Positions 1-11,200 of a DNA stretch of 64,000 nt are shown here, piece after piece. The stretch is from Neoarius graeffei (taxonomy: Eukaryota > Chordata > Actinopteri > Siluriformes > Ariidae), in assembly GCF_027579695.1 (NCBI RefSeq), contig NC_083570.1:6191001-6255000 (forward strand), read 5' to 3'. Both the position numbers and the translations under genes were made by a program. The notes beneath the pieces are model-generated. The model ran no database searches. It saw only the letters and a program-made list of their open reading frames with translations, and was not told the origin of the DNA. Numbering within the stretch: position 1 is the stretch's first letter; each line of letters begins with the position of its first letter.

Positions 1-1112
1 GGAAGAAGATTCTCTGGTCAGATGAGACTAAAATTGGTCTTTTTGGCCATCATAGGAAATGCCAAGTGTGGCGCAAACTCAACATCCTGAGAACACCATT
101 CCTACAGTGAAGCATGGTGGTGGCAGCATCATGCTGTGGGGATATTTTTCATCTGCATGGACAGGAAAGCTGGTCAGGACTGTAGGAAAGATGGATTGTA
201 CTAAATACAGGGCAATTCTGGAGGACAACCTGTTTGAGTCAGCCAGAGGTTTGAGACTGAGATGAAGGTTCACGTTCCAGCAGGACAATGATCCTAAACA
301 TTCTGTGAAAGCTACACTGGAGTGGTGTAAAGGGAAACTGTAGCGGTTCACTATTGGTGGGTGGAGCACAGAGGATGGCAGGACAGAGATCAGGTTCAAA
401 ATAGCGTTTATTGCCACACTTTTCAGTCTAACAATCATTCACATAAATAGACACACACACACAGGGCTGGAGTCTTGTTCAGGGGTGAGCTCCTCTGCTC
501 TCGCTCTCCCTCCTTAAGTAGGGCGCGGTCACTGGGAAGACACACAAACAGGTTAATTGCTCTCAGGTGTAGTGATTCTGCCACTCACCTTCCCTGACTC
601 CGCCCTCTTGTCACAGACCGGCGCTTGATCATGCCCCCACTGCCACAGAAACATTTAAATGTCTTGGAATGGCTTGAACAAAGCCCAGACCTCAAACCAA
701 TTGAGAATCTGTGGCATAACTTGAAGATTGCTGTACACCAACACAACCCATTTAATTTGATGGAGTTGGAGCAGTTTTGCCTTGATGAATGGGCAAAAAT
801 CCCAGTGGCTAGATGTGCTAAGCTAACAGGGACATACCCCAAGAGACTTGCAGCTGTAATTGCAGCAAAAGGTGGCTCTACAAAGTATTGACTTTGGGGG
901 GGGGGTGAATACCTATTCACACTCCAGATTTCTGTTTTTTCACCTTAATTATTGTTTGTGGCACAATAAAACAACAATTTTCACCTTTAACGTGGTTGGC
1001 ATGTTGTGTAAATCAAATAGTTCTAACCCCCAAATCCATTTTAATTCCAGCTTGGAATGCGACAAAACAGGACAAACACCAAGGGGGATGAATACTTTTG
1101 CAAGACACTTTA
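1..1112 (+). pseudogene. Tc1/mariner transposase relic (3' part)
   Basis: Degraded DDE transposase of the Tc1 family, cut by the window start. Translation shows WSDETK (first catalytic aspartate) near base 17, then VKHGGGSIMLWGYF at about 110-150, QQDNDPKH (second aspartate) at 278-301, and after an insertion SPDLKPIENLW with the final acidic residue at about 680-712. An in-frame TGA at 263-265 splits the frame, and a 311-bp insertion interrupts it at 338-648. The open end finishes with GGSTKY and a stop at 889-891. The 3' flank ends in a Tc1-like inverted terminus (caagacactttata) near 1096-1112. Cut-and-paste transposase; inactive here. Family assignment is secure from the motifs; the subfamily is not. 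Confidence 0.85.
338..648. mobile_element. 311-bp insertion inside the Tc1 relic
   Basis: Removing this stretch restores a continuous Tc1 transposase reading frame (...CKGK then HLNVLEWLEQ...). The flanks share aaa (335-337 and 649-651), consistent with a 3-bp target duplication. The ends are short imperfect inverted repeats: it starts ctgtagcggt and ends actgccacag. No coding capacity. It looks like a small non-autonomous DNA transposon; the superfamily is not resolved. Confidence 0.6.
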
Positions 1113-1244
1113 TAATGGTGCAAGGAATTGATCCAGAAGGTGGCAGCAATGCAATAATAAGGATGCTGGCTGCCTTTCAACACAAGAAAGAAGAAGAAGC
1201 AGCAGACAGGAAATGTGAACCCTTCAGGTGTGTTAGTAAATCTC

Positions 1245-2728
1245 AAGTGGGGTATTGACAAAGAAACAATGATCATTCTCTATAAATCTTTAATTTTATC
1301 ATGTCTTGATTATGGTTGGGAAGTTTATGATACTGCATGTATTTCTAGGAAAAGAGAATTAGATGTTATTCAAAATCAATGCCTTAGAATCTGCACTGGT
1401 GCTCTTCAATGTACTCCGATCTCTGTTTTGGAGATAGACTGCTCGATTATACCTTTGGACCTAAGAAGAGAATTCAAACAAACTCAAAGTGCAATTAAAT
1501 ATAGATCTTTTGAAGATCATCCAACAACAACAAAAAAGTTTTTTAGCAGAACAAAATTGTGACGTTAATCTTCACTTTTGTCCTATATTTTCTAAAGTTG
1601 TTCAATTGGTTTATTGTCTTCCGGTTCCATCTTGTAATCCTTTGGTTGATCCTTTTCCATTCTGGGAATCCCAATCTCCAAAAGTTGACTTGGATTTAGT
1701 TGCTAAAATCTCTAAACAAGAGGATAGTAGTTGCTGCATGTTACAATCGGCATTAGAACACATTCAACTCAAATACATTCAACACTTAGATATATTTACT
1801 GATTGTTCAAAAAAATATTTTGATTGTGCATCTGGCGTTGTAATTCCAAGTCTAAATATTCAAAAAGATTATAAAATTTTAAATGGTACTATTTTTAGAG
1901 CTGAGTTACTAGCAATTACAAAGGCTTTGGAACTTCTTATTGATAAACGTCGCTTTCAAAGTGTGATATTTTCTGATATTCCTTGTCTGCCTTACAAAAA
2001 AATTCAAAAGGAAGATAATGACATAGAATTATTAGCTTTCCGAAATCTTATGTACAAGTTTTATCTTATGGGTGGTAAGGTTGTTTTTTTGTGGGATTCC
2101 AGCTCCTGTGGGTATTAAAGCAAATGAAATTGCTGATAAATTGGCCAAAAGATCAGTAAATAAAACCTATTATGACATTCATTACCCTTTTACCACTTCT
2201 GATATTACAAAACATATCAAAGATGCTATTTTTACAATATGGCAAGACGGATGGGAAAATTGCCAAACTGGTAGATTCTTCAACCAACTGGAACCAAATA
2301 TTGCAACACATACCACATATTCTGACAGAAACAAACACAGGAGAATTACAAGACTGAGATTTGGAAAATATCTACTGAATGATACACAATTTCTTTTTTA
2401 AAAAATAACCTCCAATCAGTGTCCAACTTGTGGTGTAAAAGAATGTCAAACACCTGCTTCTAGACTGCATCAAATATCCAAACTTTCATGATAAAATTAT
2501 TCAAATAATGAGAAATAAACAATTAGAAATTAAAATTAAAAACTTACTTTTACATAAAGAATTTTATGATGACATAAGTTTATTATTGAAAAAGAAAATT
2601 AATTTTGAAAAAAAAAAAACCCTTGTATTTAATGTGTGTGTGCTTGGTCACAATATGTGAACTAGTAGTTCCAATCCTGAAAGGACGCCAAATCACTTCG
2701 AGTGGGAGCGTCCCTAAAAGAAGCTCAG
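1245..2728 (+). mobile_element. 5'-truncated I-clade-like LINE (RT end + RNase H)
   Basis: Non-LTR retrotransposon 3' part. It begins within the reverse transcriptase C-terminus (KWGIDKETMIILYKSL, then LDYGWEVYDTA at about 1300-1340), followed by an RNase H domain: IFTDCSKK at about 1792-1815, FRAELLAITKAL at about 1890-1930, and NEIADKLAK at about 2125-2150. A CCHC-like CPTCGV...H tail follows at about 2420-2470. The carriage of RNase H after RT suggests the I/Nimb group. At least two frameshifts break it, one in the T-run near 2083-2089. A perfect 13-bp direct repeat, gttagtaaatctc, flanks it (1232-1244 and 2729-2741), and the first LINE codon follows the left copy immediately, as expected for a 5'-truncated target-primed insertion. 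Inactive. Confidence 0.8.
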
Positions 2729-2741
2729 GTTAGTAAATCTC

Positions 2742-3596
2742 CTCAGCTGTGAGCCGTGTTTATTCTGGATAGATCTCCTGTTGATGATCTCGCTTCGTCT
2801 CTGCCTTTCCCTTTGATTTTAATGATATTTCTAGTGGATGGGGTTTGAAGCCTGCACTGACTGGGATTAGATAAAGTCTTGTGTTAATACTACTAGCAGA
2901 TTTCTTTCTTCTGCCTTTCAGGAGATTCATTTCAGTCTGTTAACAATGTGAAAATGACCCAAAGGTAAAATGACCTGTGTCAGTGTGGGTTTCCTCCTGG
3001 TTCTCCAGTGTTCTCCTACTTCTCAAAGACACATCTAATGACTGATTGAGGCGACTCAGGATCTCTGATCTCAAACATATTCATCTACCAACTTCATTTC
3101 CATCTCAACAATCTGTTCATGAGAAAGAATTCTTCATCAACCCAGAATAATGTTCTTGATAAAACATGATGTCAGGAATAAAACAGGATGAGGCATGCTG
3201 CTCCAGGAAACTAATCTGCGATGAGGTGGTGGGATGTGACCCAACACAAAGTGGATTAGTTTCCATTAACAGCACGTCATGAAGTGTTCAGGCACTCGTG
3301 AAGGCTGGAGCGCTCATACTGAGTGAAATGGAGATTATGTTTAATAAATATCCACTTTTGTGATTTCTATTAGCAGTAAAAAATGCAAAATCAATAAAAT
3401 ACGGTTTTCCATCCTGACAGCTGCGTCCTCCTCACTTTTAAAATGGCTCCAACATTCTTTAGGGATGAAGATCAGTTTAAAGATGTCACGAGGAAAAAGC
3501 TGTTCAAATGAAACAATTGTAATTTATCAACAAGTTGTGCTTGAGGTGTCAGTAGGTGGAAAAGTCCAGAAAATTAAGATCCATTCTGTGAGTGTT
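2742..3596. other. Intergenic spacer with a decayed SINE fragment
   Basis: No convincing gene. Bases about 2981-3030 (gtgggtttcctcctggttct... to tcaaagacaca) look like a strongly diverged fragment of the tRNA-derived SINE found intact elsewhere in the window. The short open frame at 3360-3602 has no recognisable domain and is not shared by the other TRIM copies, so I do not call it. Similarity to blocks C and D begins only at about 3597. Confidence 0.5.
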
Positions 3597-3793
3597 TCAT
3601 GAAATTAATCCTAATCAGTGCAGCGACATGGGTTATATTTCTGCACTGAAGGGAGATTTAATGGTTAATAGAGGAGTGTTCATGATCTCTCTGTGTTTGT
3701 GCTCCTCCTCTGTCTTACACACACAGAATGAGGAAGTAACTCCTCATTTCAGAGAAAACAAACTGATCTCTCTCTCGGTGTGATTTCAGGAAA
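3597..3793 (+). promoter_or_regulatory. Conserved region upstream of TRIM-A start, with STAT-like site
   Basis: This stretch is shared, nearly base for base, with the regions before the TRIM start codons in blocks C (43739-43955) and D (62637-62865). It ends in a pyrimidine-rich run and ttcag directly before gaaaATG, which looks like a splice acceptor of a 5'-UTR intron. TTCAGAGAA at 3748-3756 matches the STAT/GAS pattern TTCNNNGAA and is followed by aacaaa; the same motif sits at 43909-43917 and 62801-62809. An ETS-like aggaagt lies just upstream. Interferon inducibility is known for several fish TRIM genes; regulation here is an inference. Confidence 0.4.
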
Positions 3794-4393
3794 ATGGCTG
3801 AGGCCAGTATTTCAGTAGATCAGCTTTCTGTGGACCAGTTCATGTGTCCAGTGTGTCTGGATGTCCTGAAGGATCCGGTGACTATCCCCTGTGGTCACAG
3901 TTTCTGTAAGGTGTGTATTAATGGCTGCTGGGATCAGGAGGATCAGAAGGGCGTCTACAGCTGTCCTCAGTGCAGAGACACTTTCACGACAAGGCCTGTT
4001 CTACGCAGAAACAACATGCTGGATGAAGTGGTGGAGAAACTGAAGAAGACTGAAGTCCAAGCTGCTTCTCCTGCTCACTGTTACGCTGGACCTGGAGATG
4101 TGGAGTGTGATTTCTGCACCGGGAGAAAACACAAAGCCGTCAGGTCCTGTCTGACGTGTTTGACTTCTTATTGTGAAATTCATCTGAAACCTCACTATGA
4201 AGTTTCTTCATGGAAAAAACACACATTAATTGAAGCCTCAGCAAAACTCCAAGAGAAGATCTGCTCTGAACATGATGAAGTGCTGAGAATCTACTGTCGT
4301 ACTGATCAAATATGTATTTGCTCTTTGTGCATGTTGGAGAAACATAAAGACCATGACGCTGTTTCAGTTGCAGCAGAAAGAGCTGAGAAACAG
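3794..4393 (+). CDS. TRIM-A exon 1: RING + B-boxes
   Basis: Opens at ATG after a splice-acceptor-like ttcag. The RING is C3HC4: C18-x2-C21, C33-x-H35, C38-x2-C41, C57-x2-C60. A B-box1-like segment follows ([13 protein letters not shown]... to SYCEIHLKPH), then B-box2 (KICSEHDEVLRIYCRTDQ to LEKHKDHDAV). It ends in phase 0 at AEKQ with donor cag|gtgaga. The block D copy is the same length with few changes; the block C copy is broken. Confidence 0.9.
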
Positions 4394-7300
4394 GTGAGAA
4401 CTATAAATCTTTCCAGAATTAAATCATCTTAATTATAGTTTCCCATCTAGAAACAGGTGCTTTAGTCAGTGATATGATTTGAACTTTAATTTCAATGTGT
4501 GTCTCAATCAGAAGGATTCTGTAAAAGCTGATTAAAATTGTCTGTGTTCTGGTGAACAGAGTGTTAAATTTATCTTCAGTGATGGTTGTAATCTGGTTCG
4601 GGGTGGGTTTCCTGATAACGTTGCCCTTTAGACCTAAAGAGAGAGTTGAGAGACTCTCTTAAGGAATGAACGTTGTGTCTGTGTGTGGTTTTCCGGAACT
4701 CACTCGTAAGAAGGAGTCTAAAGAGCAACAGGACAAAGAGCGTCTTTGCAGCTGGCGTCCCCGATATAGGCATTAGTAGCTGCTAAAGGCAATCATACTG
4801 TCGTTGCTGAAAGCATTAGTAGTTGCTAAATCCAGTCGATAAGGTCACATGGTGCTCGTTTTTAACCAAAATCTAATGAAATATAAAGTGTTTAAAATAA
4901 GATAATATATAGTATCATCTGGAAGCATTACATATATAATGTGTTAATTAATTTATGAAACTATTTTATGTTTTTGGCAATTTTTTTTCTTCCAAGCGTG
5001 TTTTTAATGAAATGAACAAATGTTCACATGAAAGAAGGATCAAATAATAAGCTAAATATTGAGGTAAATGTGTTCCCCGTGCTCGCTCATTTCACTGTTA
5101 CCCCCCGATCATGCAGTCAGGATTATTTCAGCTGTTCTCCACAGTGCATAGTGGGCCATGTTCTCCCTTATAAGTCCACAGAGAGAGAGAGAGAGAGATA
5201 TTTTGATCTGTGTGTAGTGTGTACCGAAGGAGGTTTAAAACATATAGTCAACCTTACATAGAAGGAGGTCAATTAAACCTTCTTAGGTACACACTAGGCG
5301 GCACGGTGGTGTAGTGGTTAGCGCTGTCGCCTCACAGCAAGAAGGTCCGGGATCGAGCCCCGTGGCCGGCAAGGGCCTTTCTGTGCGGAGTTTGCATGTT
5401 CTCCCTGTGTCCATGTGGGTTTCCTCCGGGTGCTCCGGTTTCCCCCACAGTCCAAAGACATGCAGGTTAGGTTAACTGGTGACTCTAAATTGACCGTAGG
5501 TGTGAATGTGAGTGTGAATGGTTGTCTGTGTCTATGTGTCAGCCCTGTGATGACCTGGCGACTTGTCCAGGGTGTACCCCGCCTTTCGCCCGTAGTCAGC
5601 TGGGATAGGCTCCAGCTTGCCTGCGACCCTGTAGAACAGGATAAAGCGGCTAGAGATAATGAGATGAGATGAGGTACACACTACACACACATCAAAACCT
5701 CTCTCTCTTTCACACACACACCATTAGAGGTGCAGAAATGTTTCATTTATAACACTAAATTAGTTAATCACTCGCCTAACTGAGCTAAATTTCATTAAAA
5801 TATAGTGATATAAATGTGGCATTCTGATATCCATACGTAATTCCATAACATACTGAAATATATTCATCGTGTTTTGTGTATATTTATTTAATAATTAACA
5901 GAGCTGGACAAAGAACCCAACTTCATTACTTAAGTCAAAGTACAGATCCCACTGGGCAAATGTTACTCCGATACAAGTGAAAGTTGGACAGTCAAATTTT
6001 TACTTCAGTTAAAGTACTGCAGTACTTGCTTTTAAAAATCCTTAAGTATTAAAAGTACATTTTCTGTCAATGCATTGTTGTATTATAGCCACAACGCTTA
6101 CAAAACCTAATGCCTCTGAAACACCTGACTGGATTTACTGACTAACTTGTAGAACCTGTAGAATAAACGCCTGGTAGAATGTTACACAATGAAACACAAC
6201 TGAACTGAAAAAGACCCATTGTCATTTTCATTTTTTTATTGTAACCCTCCTCCCCACCACCACAAAGCAGCATGGTAGTGTTCTGACCCGGCTCTGGCAG
6301 TGTGTGCACACATGTATGTGTGTGTTAATCAGGAAGACAGTGGAACAGCTGTAAATGCAGCTTGCTCAGAAAATAAAAAGGACAATCCAACCTGATTAAA
6401 ACCCAGATCCGCACCTCGAGCTTAATAACGGCCCAACAGCAACTCTGCTTTAAGCAAGACAACAACAAAAAATGTGCAAGACCATCATCTGACATCAAAA
6501 CAAAAAATTCCAGCAGTTTGTTAAGTGTATGTATTCATGCACATATGAATCTGCCTGTGGAATCATGTCAGTGAAGCTCCACCTGACATGCTAGCAAACT
6601 CTTTTCAAACTCAAAATCATATTGGGCAGCTAATATTACGAGAAAAGAAAGATTTCTACTTTTTTGTTTAATTGGCAAGATTATGATAAAACATTTCTGA
6701 AAGGACTTCAGAAAAGTGAACGTTATTCATGTTAGTGTAACTCCATTTTTACATGCTAACTAACAGTGTCCAAGTTAACTAGCTATGTGTAAACATTAGA
6801 CGTGGACAAGGCGATGGCAACTTGGCAAATCCATAGAAAGCCATTTGACTAATCAGACTGTGTAGCTATTGCAACGTTATCGCGAGCTCTAAAGCACAGA
6901 CAACTTCACTGCAAGCTTTCTCTTGGAATAAAACGTTTATATCCCTCAATATGCTTCCGCAGGTTGGATGGCGAGGTTTTGTAAGCTGTGCTGTGCTCCG
7001 TTTTAGGCAAAAAAAGCAAACATTTAAAATGAAACGACTCTTTATTCCTTTCAGAAAACTGAACCATGGGTTCTAGCTATAGAACCGTGGGTGTGTGCAT
7101 TACCCAGAAGAACCGCCTCTTTCCATTCTGCCATCAACTGATCGTGTTAAATAATGCTGCGGAGAAATCATTGATCTTGATTTTATCCAGTCTATGGACG
7201 TGACGTGACCCTAGTGATTACTGATAGACTGTCTCAGTGTCACCTGCAGAAAAACCAATCACATTTTAGAAAAGAAAAGAAAAAAACATCCACTTTCAAA

Positions 7301-8191
7301 GCTGCTTCATAGTAACGAGTAACGAGGACCTTGATAGAAATGTAGTGGAGTAAAAAGTACGATATTTTGTCTTTCAAATGTAGTGAAGTTAAAAGAAAGA
7401 AAGAAAGAAAGCTTTATTTGTCACATGCACACTTCAAGCACAGTGAAATTCATCCTCTGCATCCTAACCCATCTGAAGCAGTAAACACATGCGCGCACAC
7501 ACCCAGAGCAGTGGGCAGCCACACAGCACCCGGGTACCTCAGCCCAAGGCCACCCCACATCAGCGTAACTGCATGTCTTTGGACTGTGGGGGAAACCGGA
7601 GCACCTGGAGGAAACCCACGCAGACACGGGGAGAACATGCAAACTCCACACAGAAAGGCCCTCGCAGGCCACTGGGTTCAAACCCAGAACCTTCTTGCTG
7701 TGAGGCGACAGCGCTAACCACTACACCACCGTGCTGCCTGTGAAAAGTCATAAGTTTAAAAAAAAATAACACTCAAGTAAAGTACAGATACTCAAAAAGT
7801 GTACTTCAGTACAGAACTCAAGTAAATGTACTTCGTTACTGTCCACCTCTGATAATTAACTCGATGTATTTGCAATGTAGAAGAAAACTAATTGAACACC
7901 AGCAGCAGATTCAACCCCAGTTTCCCCCGCTGACTGTGAGAGTCCCTCAGAGCCGCATGCGCATTCTGTGGATTCGGCAGCGAGCGAGTCGCTCTTTGTT
8001 TTGAACGAGTGCTCCGGGTCTCTCGTAAATTCCGAGCAAACTAAAGGACGACTTGTGCTACGATGTTGTTCGGGAAAACCACGTTAGCTTGATGATGGAT
8101 CTTAAGAGGTCATTTAAAACTCTCTTGGCCTTAAGAGGCTTTCGGGAAACCCAGCCCAGATCAGTTAGTGAACATTTCTCTCTCTCTCTCA

Positions 8192-8260
<69 letters not shown>

Positions 8261-11200
8261 ACCTTCAGAGCGAAACATGAATGTACTTTGAACTGACATT
8301 AATATGGAACCAGTTCGCTCGTACTGTATAAAAAGTAGGGATGTCCCGATCCGATCACGTGATCGGAAATCGGGCCCGATCACGTGGTTTCAGACTCGAT
8401 CGGAATCGGGCATTACCTCCCGATCAGGGATCGGATATATATCTATATAATATATTCTCTTTTTTAACACATCAATAGCTATGCGTTGGCACAGAGTGAG
8501 ACCAGACGTCTTGTCTCAACACAGCAACAAAAACGCGTGCGGCATGACATCACTTTGTAGCAGAGACGCTATTGGTTATTGGCTGCCCGTTGCCGGCAAA
8601 GTTGAACACGGAAGCAGTTCGAAGCGGAAAGCAAAGCATGTCTGTGGTGTGGCAGTATTTCAAAGTTGATGACAACATTGCCATAGCAAACTGTGAAATA
8701 TGTAAAGCTGGAATTTCAAGGGGTGGACAGGAAAGGGCCGCATTTAATACAACAAACCTGATACGGCACCTGAAAAACAAACACCCGACACAATACAGCG
8801 AGTTTTTAGTGCTGTTGCAAACGTGTTGGATGACAAAAACAGGCTCAAACCTGAAAGGGTAGAAATGCTTGTTTTCATCAAGAAAAACGTTCATTTCCTT
8901 AATTGAAATTACTGTATACCACTGTGAGATGCGTTCTTAAAAGCAAATTACTGGCACTGTGGCAGTTTTTTTTTAATTTGTTTACATTCCTGCCAGGTAT
9001 TTTAAGGTTATGTTTTTAATTTATGTTATTTATTGTTCAAACTACCTCACGTAAGTGCTCTGTTTGCTAACGGAGTTGTTGGATGTTAAAATAAGGTGTT
9101 AAATAAAAAAAATGAGGAACATCCTGGATCCGTTTCTTTCCTCGTCTGTATTATTTTTTATGGATTATAAGAAGTATCGGATCGGGACTCGGTATCGGCA
9201 GATACTCAAAATCAAATGATCGGTATCGGATCGGAGGGCAAAAAAACCTGATCGGGACATCCCTAATAAAAAGCTGAATGTATTTTATTTGTCCTCAGAG
9301 TGAGTTAAAGGAGGAGCAGATGAAATCCCAGCAGAGAATCCAGGAGAAGCAGAAGAAGGTGCAGGAGCTGAAACAGGCTGTGAACACTATAAAGGTGAGC
9401 AGTGAGCAGAGACAGAGCTGCTCCTAGAAACACACACAACATGGACAACGAGTCATTTACAGTCCCAGTAAGAGAGGGAATGATAGATGAGCTTTAAATC
9501 TTGTGTGTGTGTGTGTGTCCTAACAGCTCAGTGCACAGACAGCAGTGGAGGACAGTGAGAGGATCTTTACTGAGCTGATCAGCTCCATGGAGAAAAAGCG
9601 CTGGGAGGTGACGGAGCTGATCAGAGATCAGGAGAAGGCTGAACTGAGTCGAGCTGAACGACTCCTGGAGCAACTGGAGCAGGAGATTGCTGATCTTCAG
9701 AGGAGAGTCACTGAGCTGGAGCAGCTTTCACACACACACGATCACATCCATTTCCTCCAGGTAACACTCACTGTCTGATCTACAGAGCCAGCTGTTCCTC
9801 ACACACTCTCTAAAACACCTCTCATTAAGGGAACAATAAATGTCCCTGTCTGACATCACAAGTGGGTTTTACATTTCATTTGCTTTCTGTAGGTTTTAGC
9901 TTCTGGACGTTGCTCTCCTGAAATGGACAGACCAGACTTTCACGCATCCAGCGTCACTGTCCATCAACATCTCTCATTTGATGGAGTGAGGAATTCTCTC
10001 TCAGATCTGAAAAAGAGACTCGAGGAATTCTGTGAGGAGGAATTCAACAAAATCCCTCCACATGGTAAGAGGAGCTGTTCCTGCTGGAGAAACACAGTGA
10101 TGTGTTATTTCTTAGCGATGCTCCTGCTTTCTTTTCTGCAGACACTTTATTCACCCGACACTTTGAACTAAAACACTGATTTAAAATGAATAAACTGACT
10201 GGATCACTTTAAACTCTTTCCATCTTTTACACAAACTCATGTTTCTATTTTTCTCTCCACAGCTGCAGCAGTTCAGATCATTTCAGAACCAGAACCACAG
10301 AGCAGAGAAGACTTTCTGAAATGTACATCTAACACACACACACACACACACACTTCTAGGCCTGTCACGATGACAAATTTTGTTGGACGATATATTGTCT
10401 AAGAAATTGTGAGAAACGATATTATTGTTGATGTCTTTTCAAGACAATTTTATGCCACTAGTAAAATAATAATGATCATGCAAATACACCCTTTCATAGA
10501 ACAGTAAACTTTTGAATTAAGTCAACTTATTCAATTCAACAGTGGAATGTAAAAAATAAATAAATAAATTAATAAGCTAAAGAAATAAAACAACAATCAG
10601 ACAAAACCACTCACAACAAAAACGATAAATAAAATACAATTTATGGCTCTTAAAAATTGCACTGAAGTGAATATTAACTTGGCACAGGGTAATAAAAAGA
10701 CATTCTTTTCTTCACAGGCAACATTCTGCCAATCCAGTTTCTCAAAGATTAGTACCCAGATCAACAAAAAGTGCAAAGTAACAACGTATTGCCAGCTGTC
10801 ATTTGGATAAAAGTCACAACAATTAGAACGAGATAACATGTAGGCAAGGGCGTAGGTTTGGTATTAACATTGGTGGGGACAAAAACCCAATGCCAACCCC
10901 CAGTGGTGCCAACTTCAGGTCAACATTAGAGGGTCACAATATTTTGCTCCGTTGTGTTCCACCAAAAGAGTCTCCATCATCTCTCCAAAGGCCAGACTTT
11001 TAACATTTGAAGTTCAGAACTGTAGTAATTCATTAATAATAATAATAATAATAATAATATGAAATCCATTTGATTAACTGCAAATCTTGCATGTGATGAT
11101 GAACTCATTCTACCAATTTGCAAATGTGTTTTCCAAGCGAATCCCGCACTGACTGTCAGGAGGGTGTATGTTCCTTTCCCTCATAAATGGAAATAAAACC

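Larger units (their letters stand above)
4580..8175. repeat. Inverted-repeat bounded segment of TRIM intron 1
   Basis: About 4590-4720 and the reverse complement of about 8045-8165 align over roughly 110 bp. Shared landmarks are gggtttcc-ga, aagagag, ctcttaag and tggttttcc-gaac. The left arm also follows exon 1 in block C (from about 44705) and D (from about 63655), and the right arm recurs in B and C. This looks like an old DNA transposon with long subterminal inverted repeats, fixed in intron 1 before the cluster expanded. No transposase is visible between the arms, and the superfamily is not determined. Confidence 0.5.

Noticed and set aside
3360-3602. 80-codon frame upstream of TRIM-A
   Set aside because: No recognisable domain, not kept in blocks C or D.
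4576-4773. Minus-strand 65-codon frame conserved in three blocks (also 44694-44891 and 63645-63842)
   Set aside because: It lies in the arm of the intron 1 repeat. Conservation is explained by block duplication; no domain, and changes do not favour silent positions on inspection.
5330-5365. tRNA-like pol III boxes at SINE heads
   Set aside because: They belong to SINEs; no cloverleaf with a sensible anticodon and acceptor stem is present, so no tRNA gene is called.
8058-8246. CVCVCV and THTHTH frames across dinucleotide repeats
   Set aside because: Translation of (CA)n/(GT)n microsatellites.
10597-10839. Minus-strand 80-codon frame shared with 48831-49073
   Set aside because: Sits in relic transposon sequence of intron 5; hydrophobic by AT-richness.
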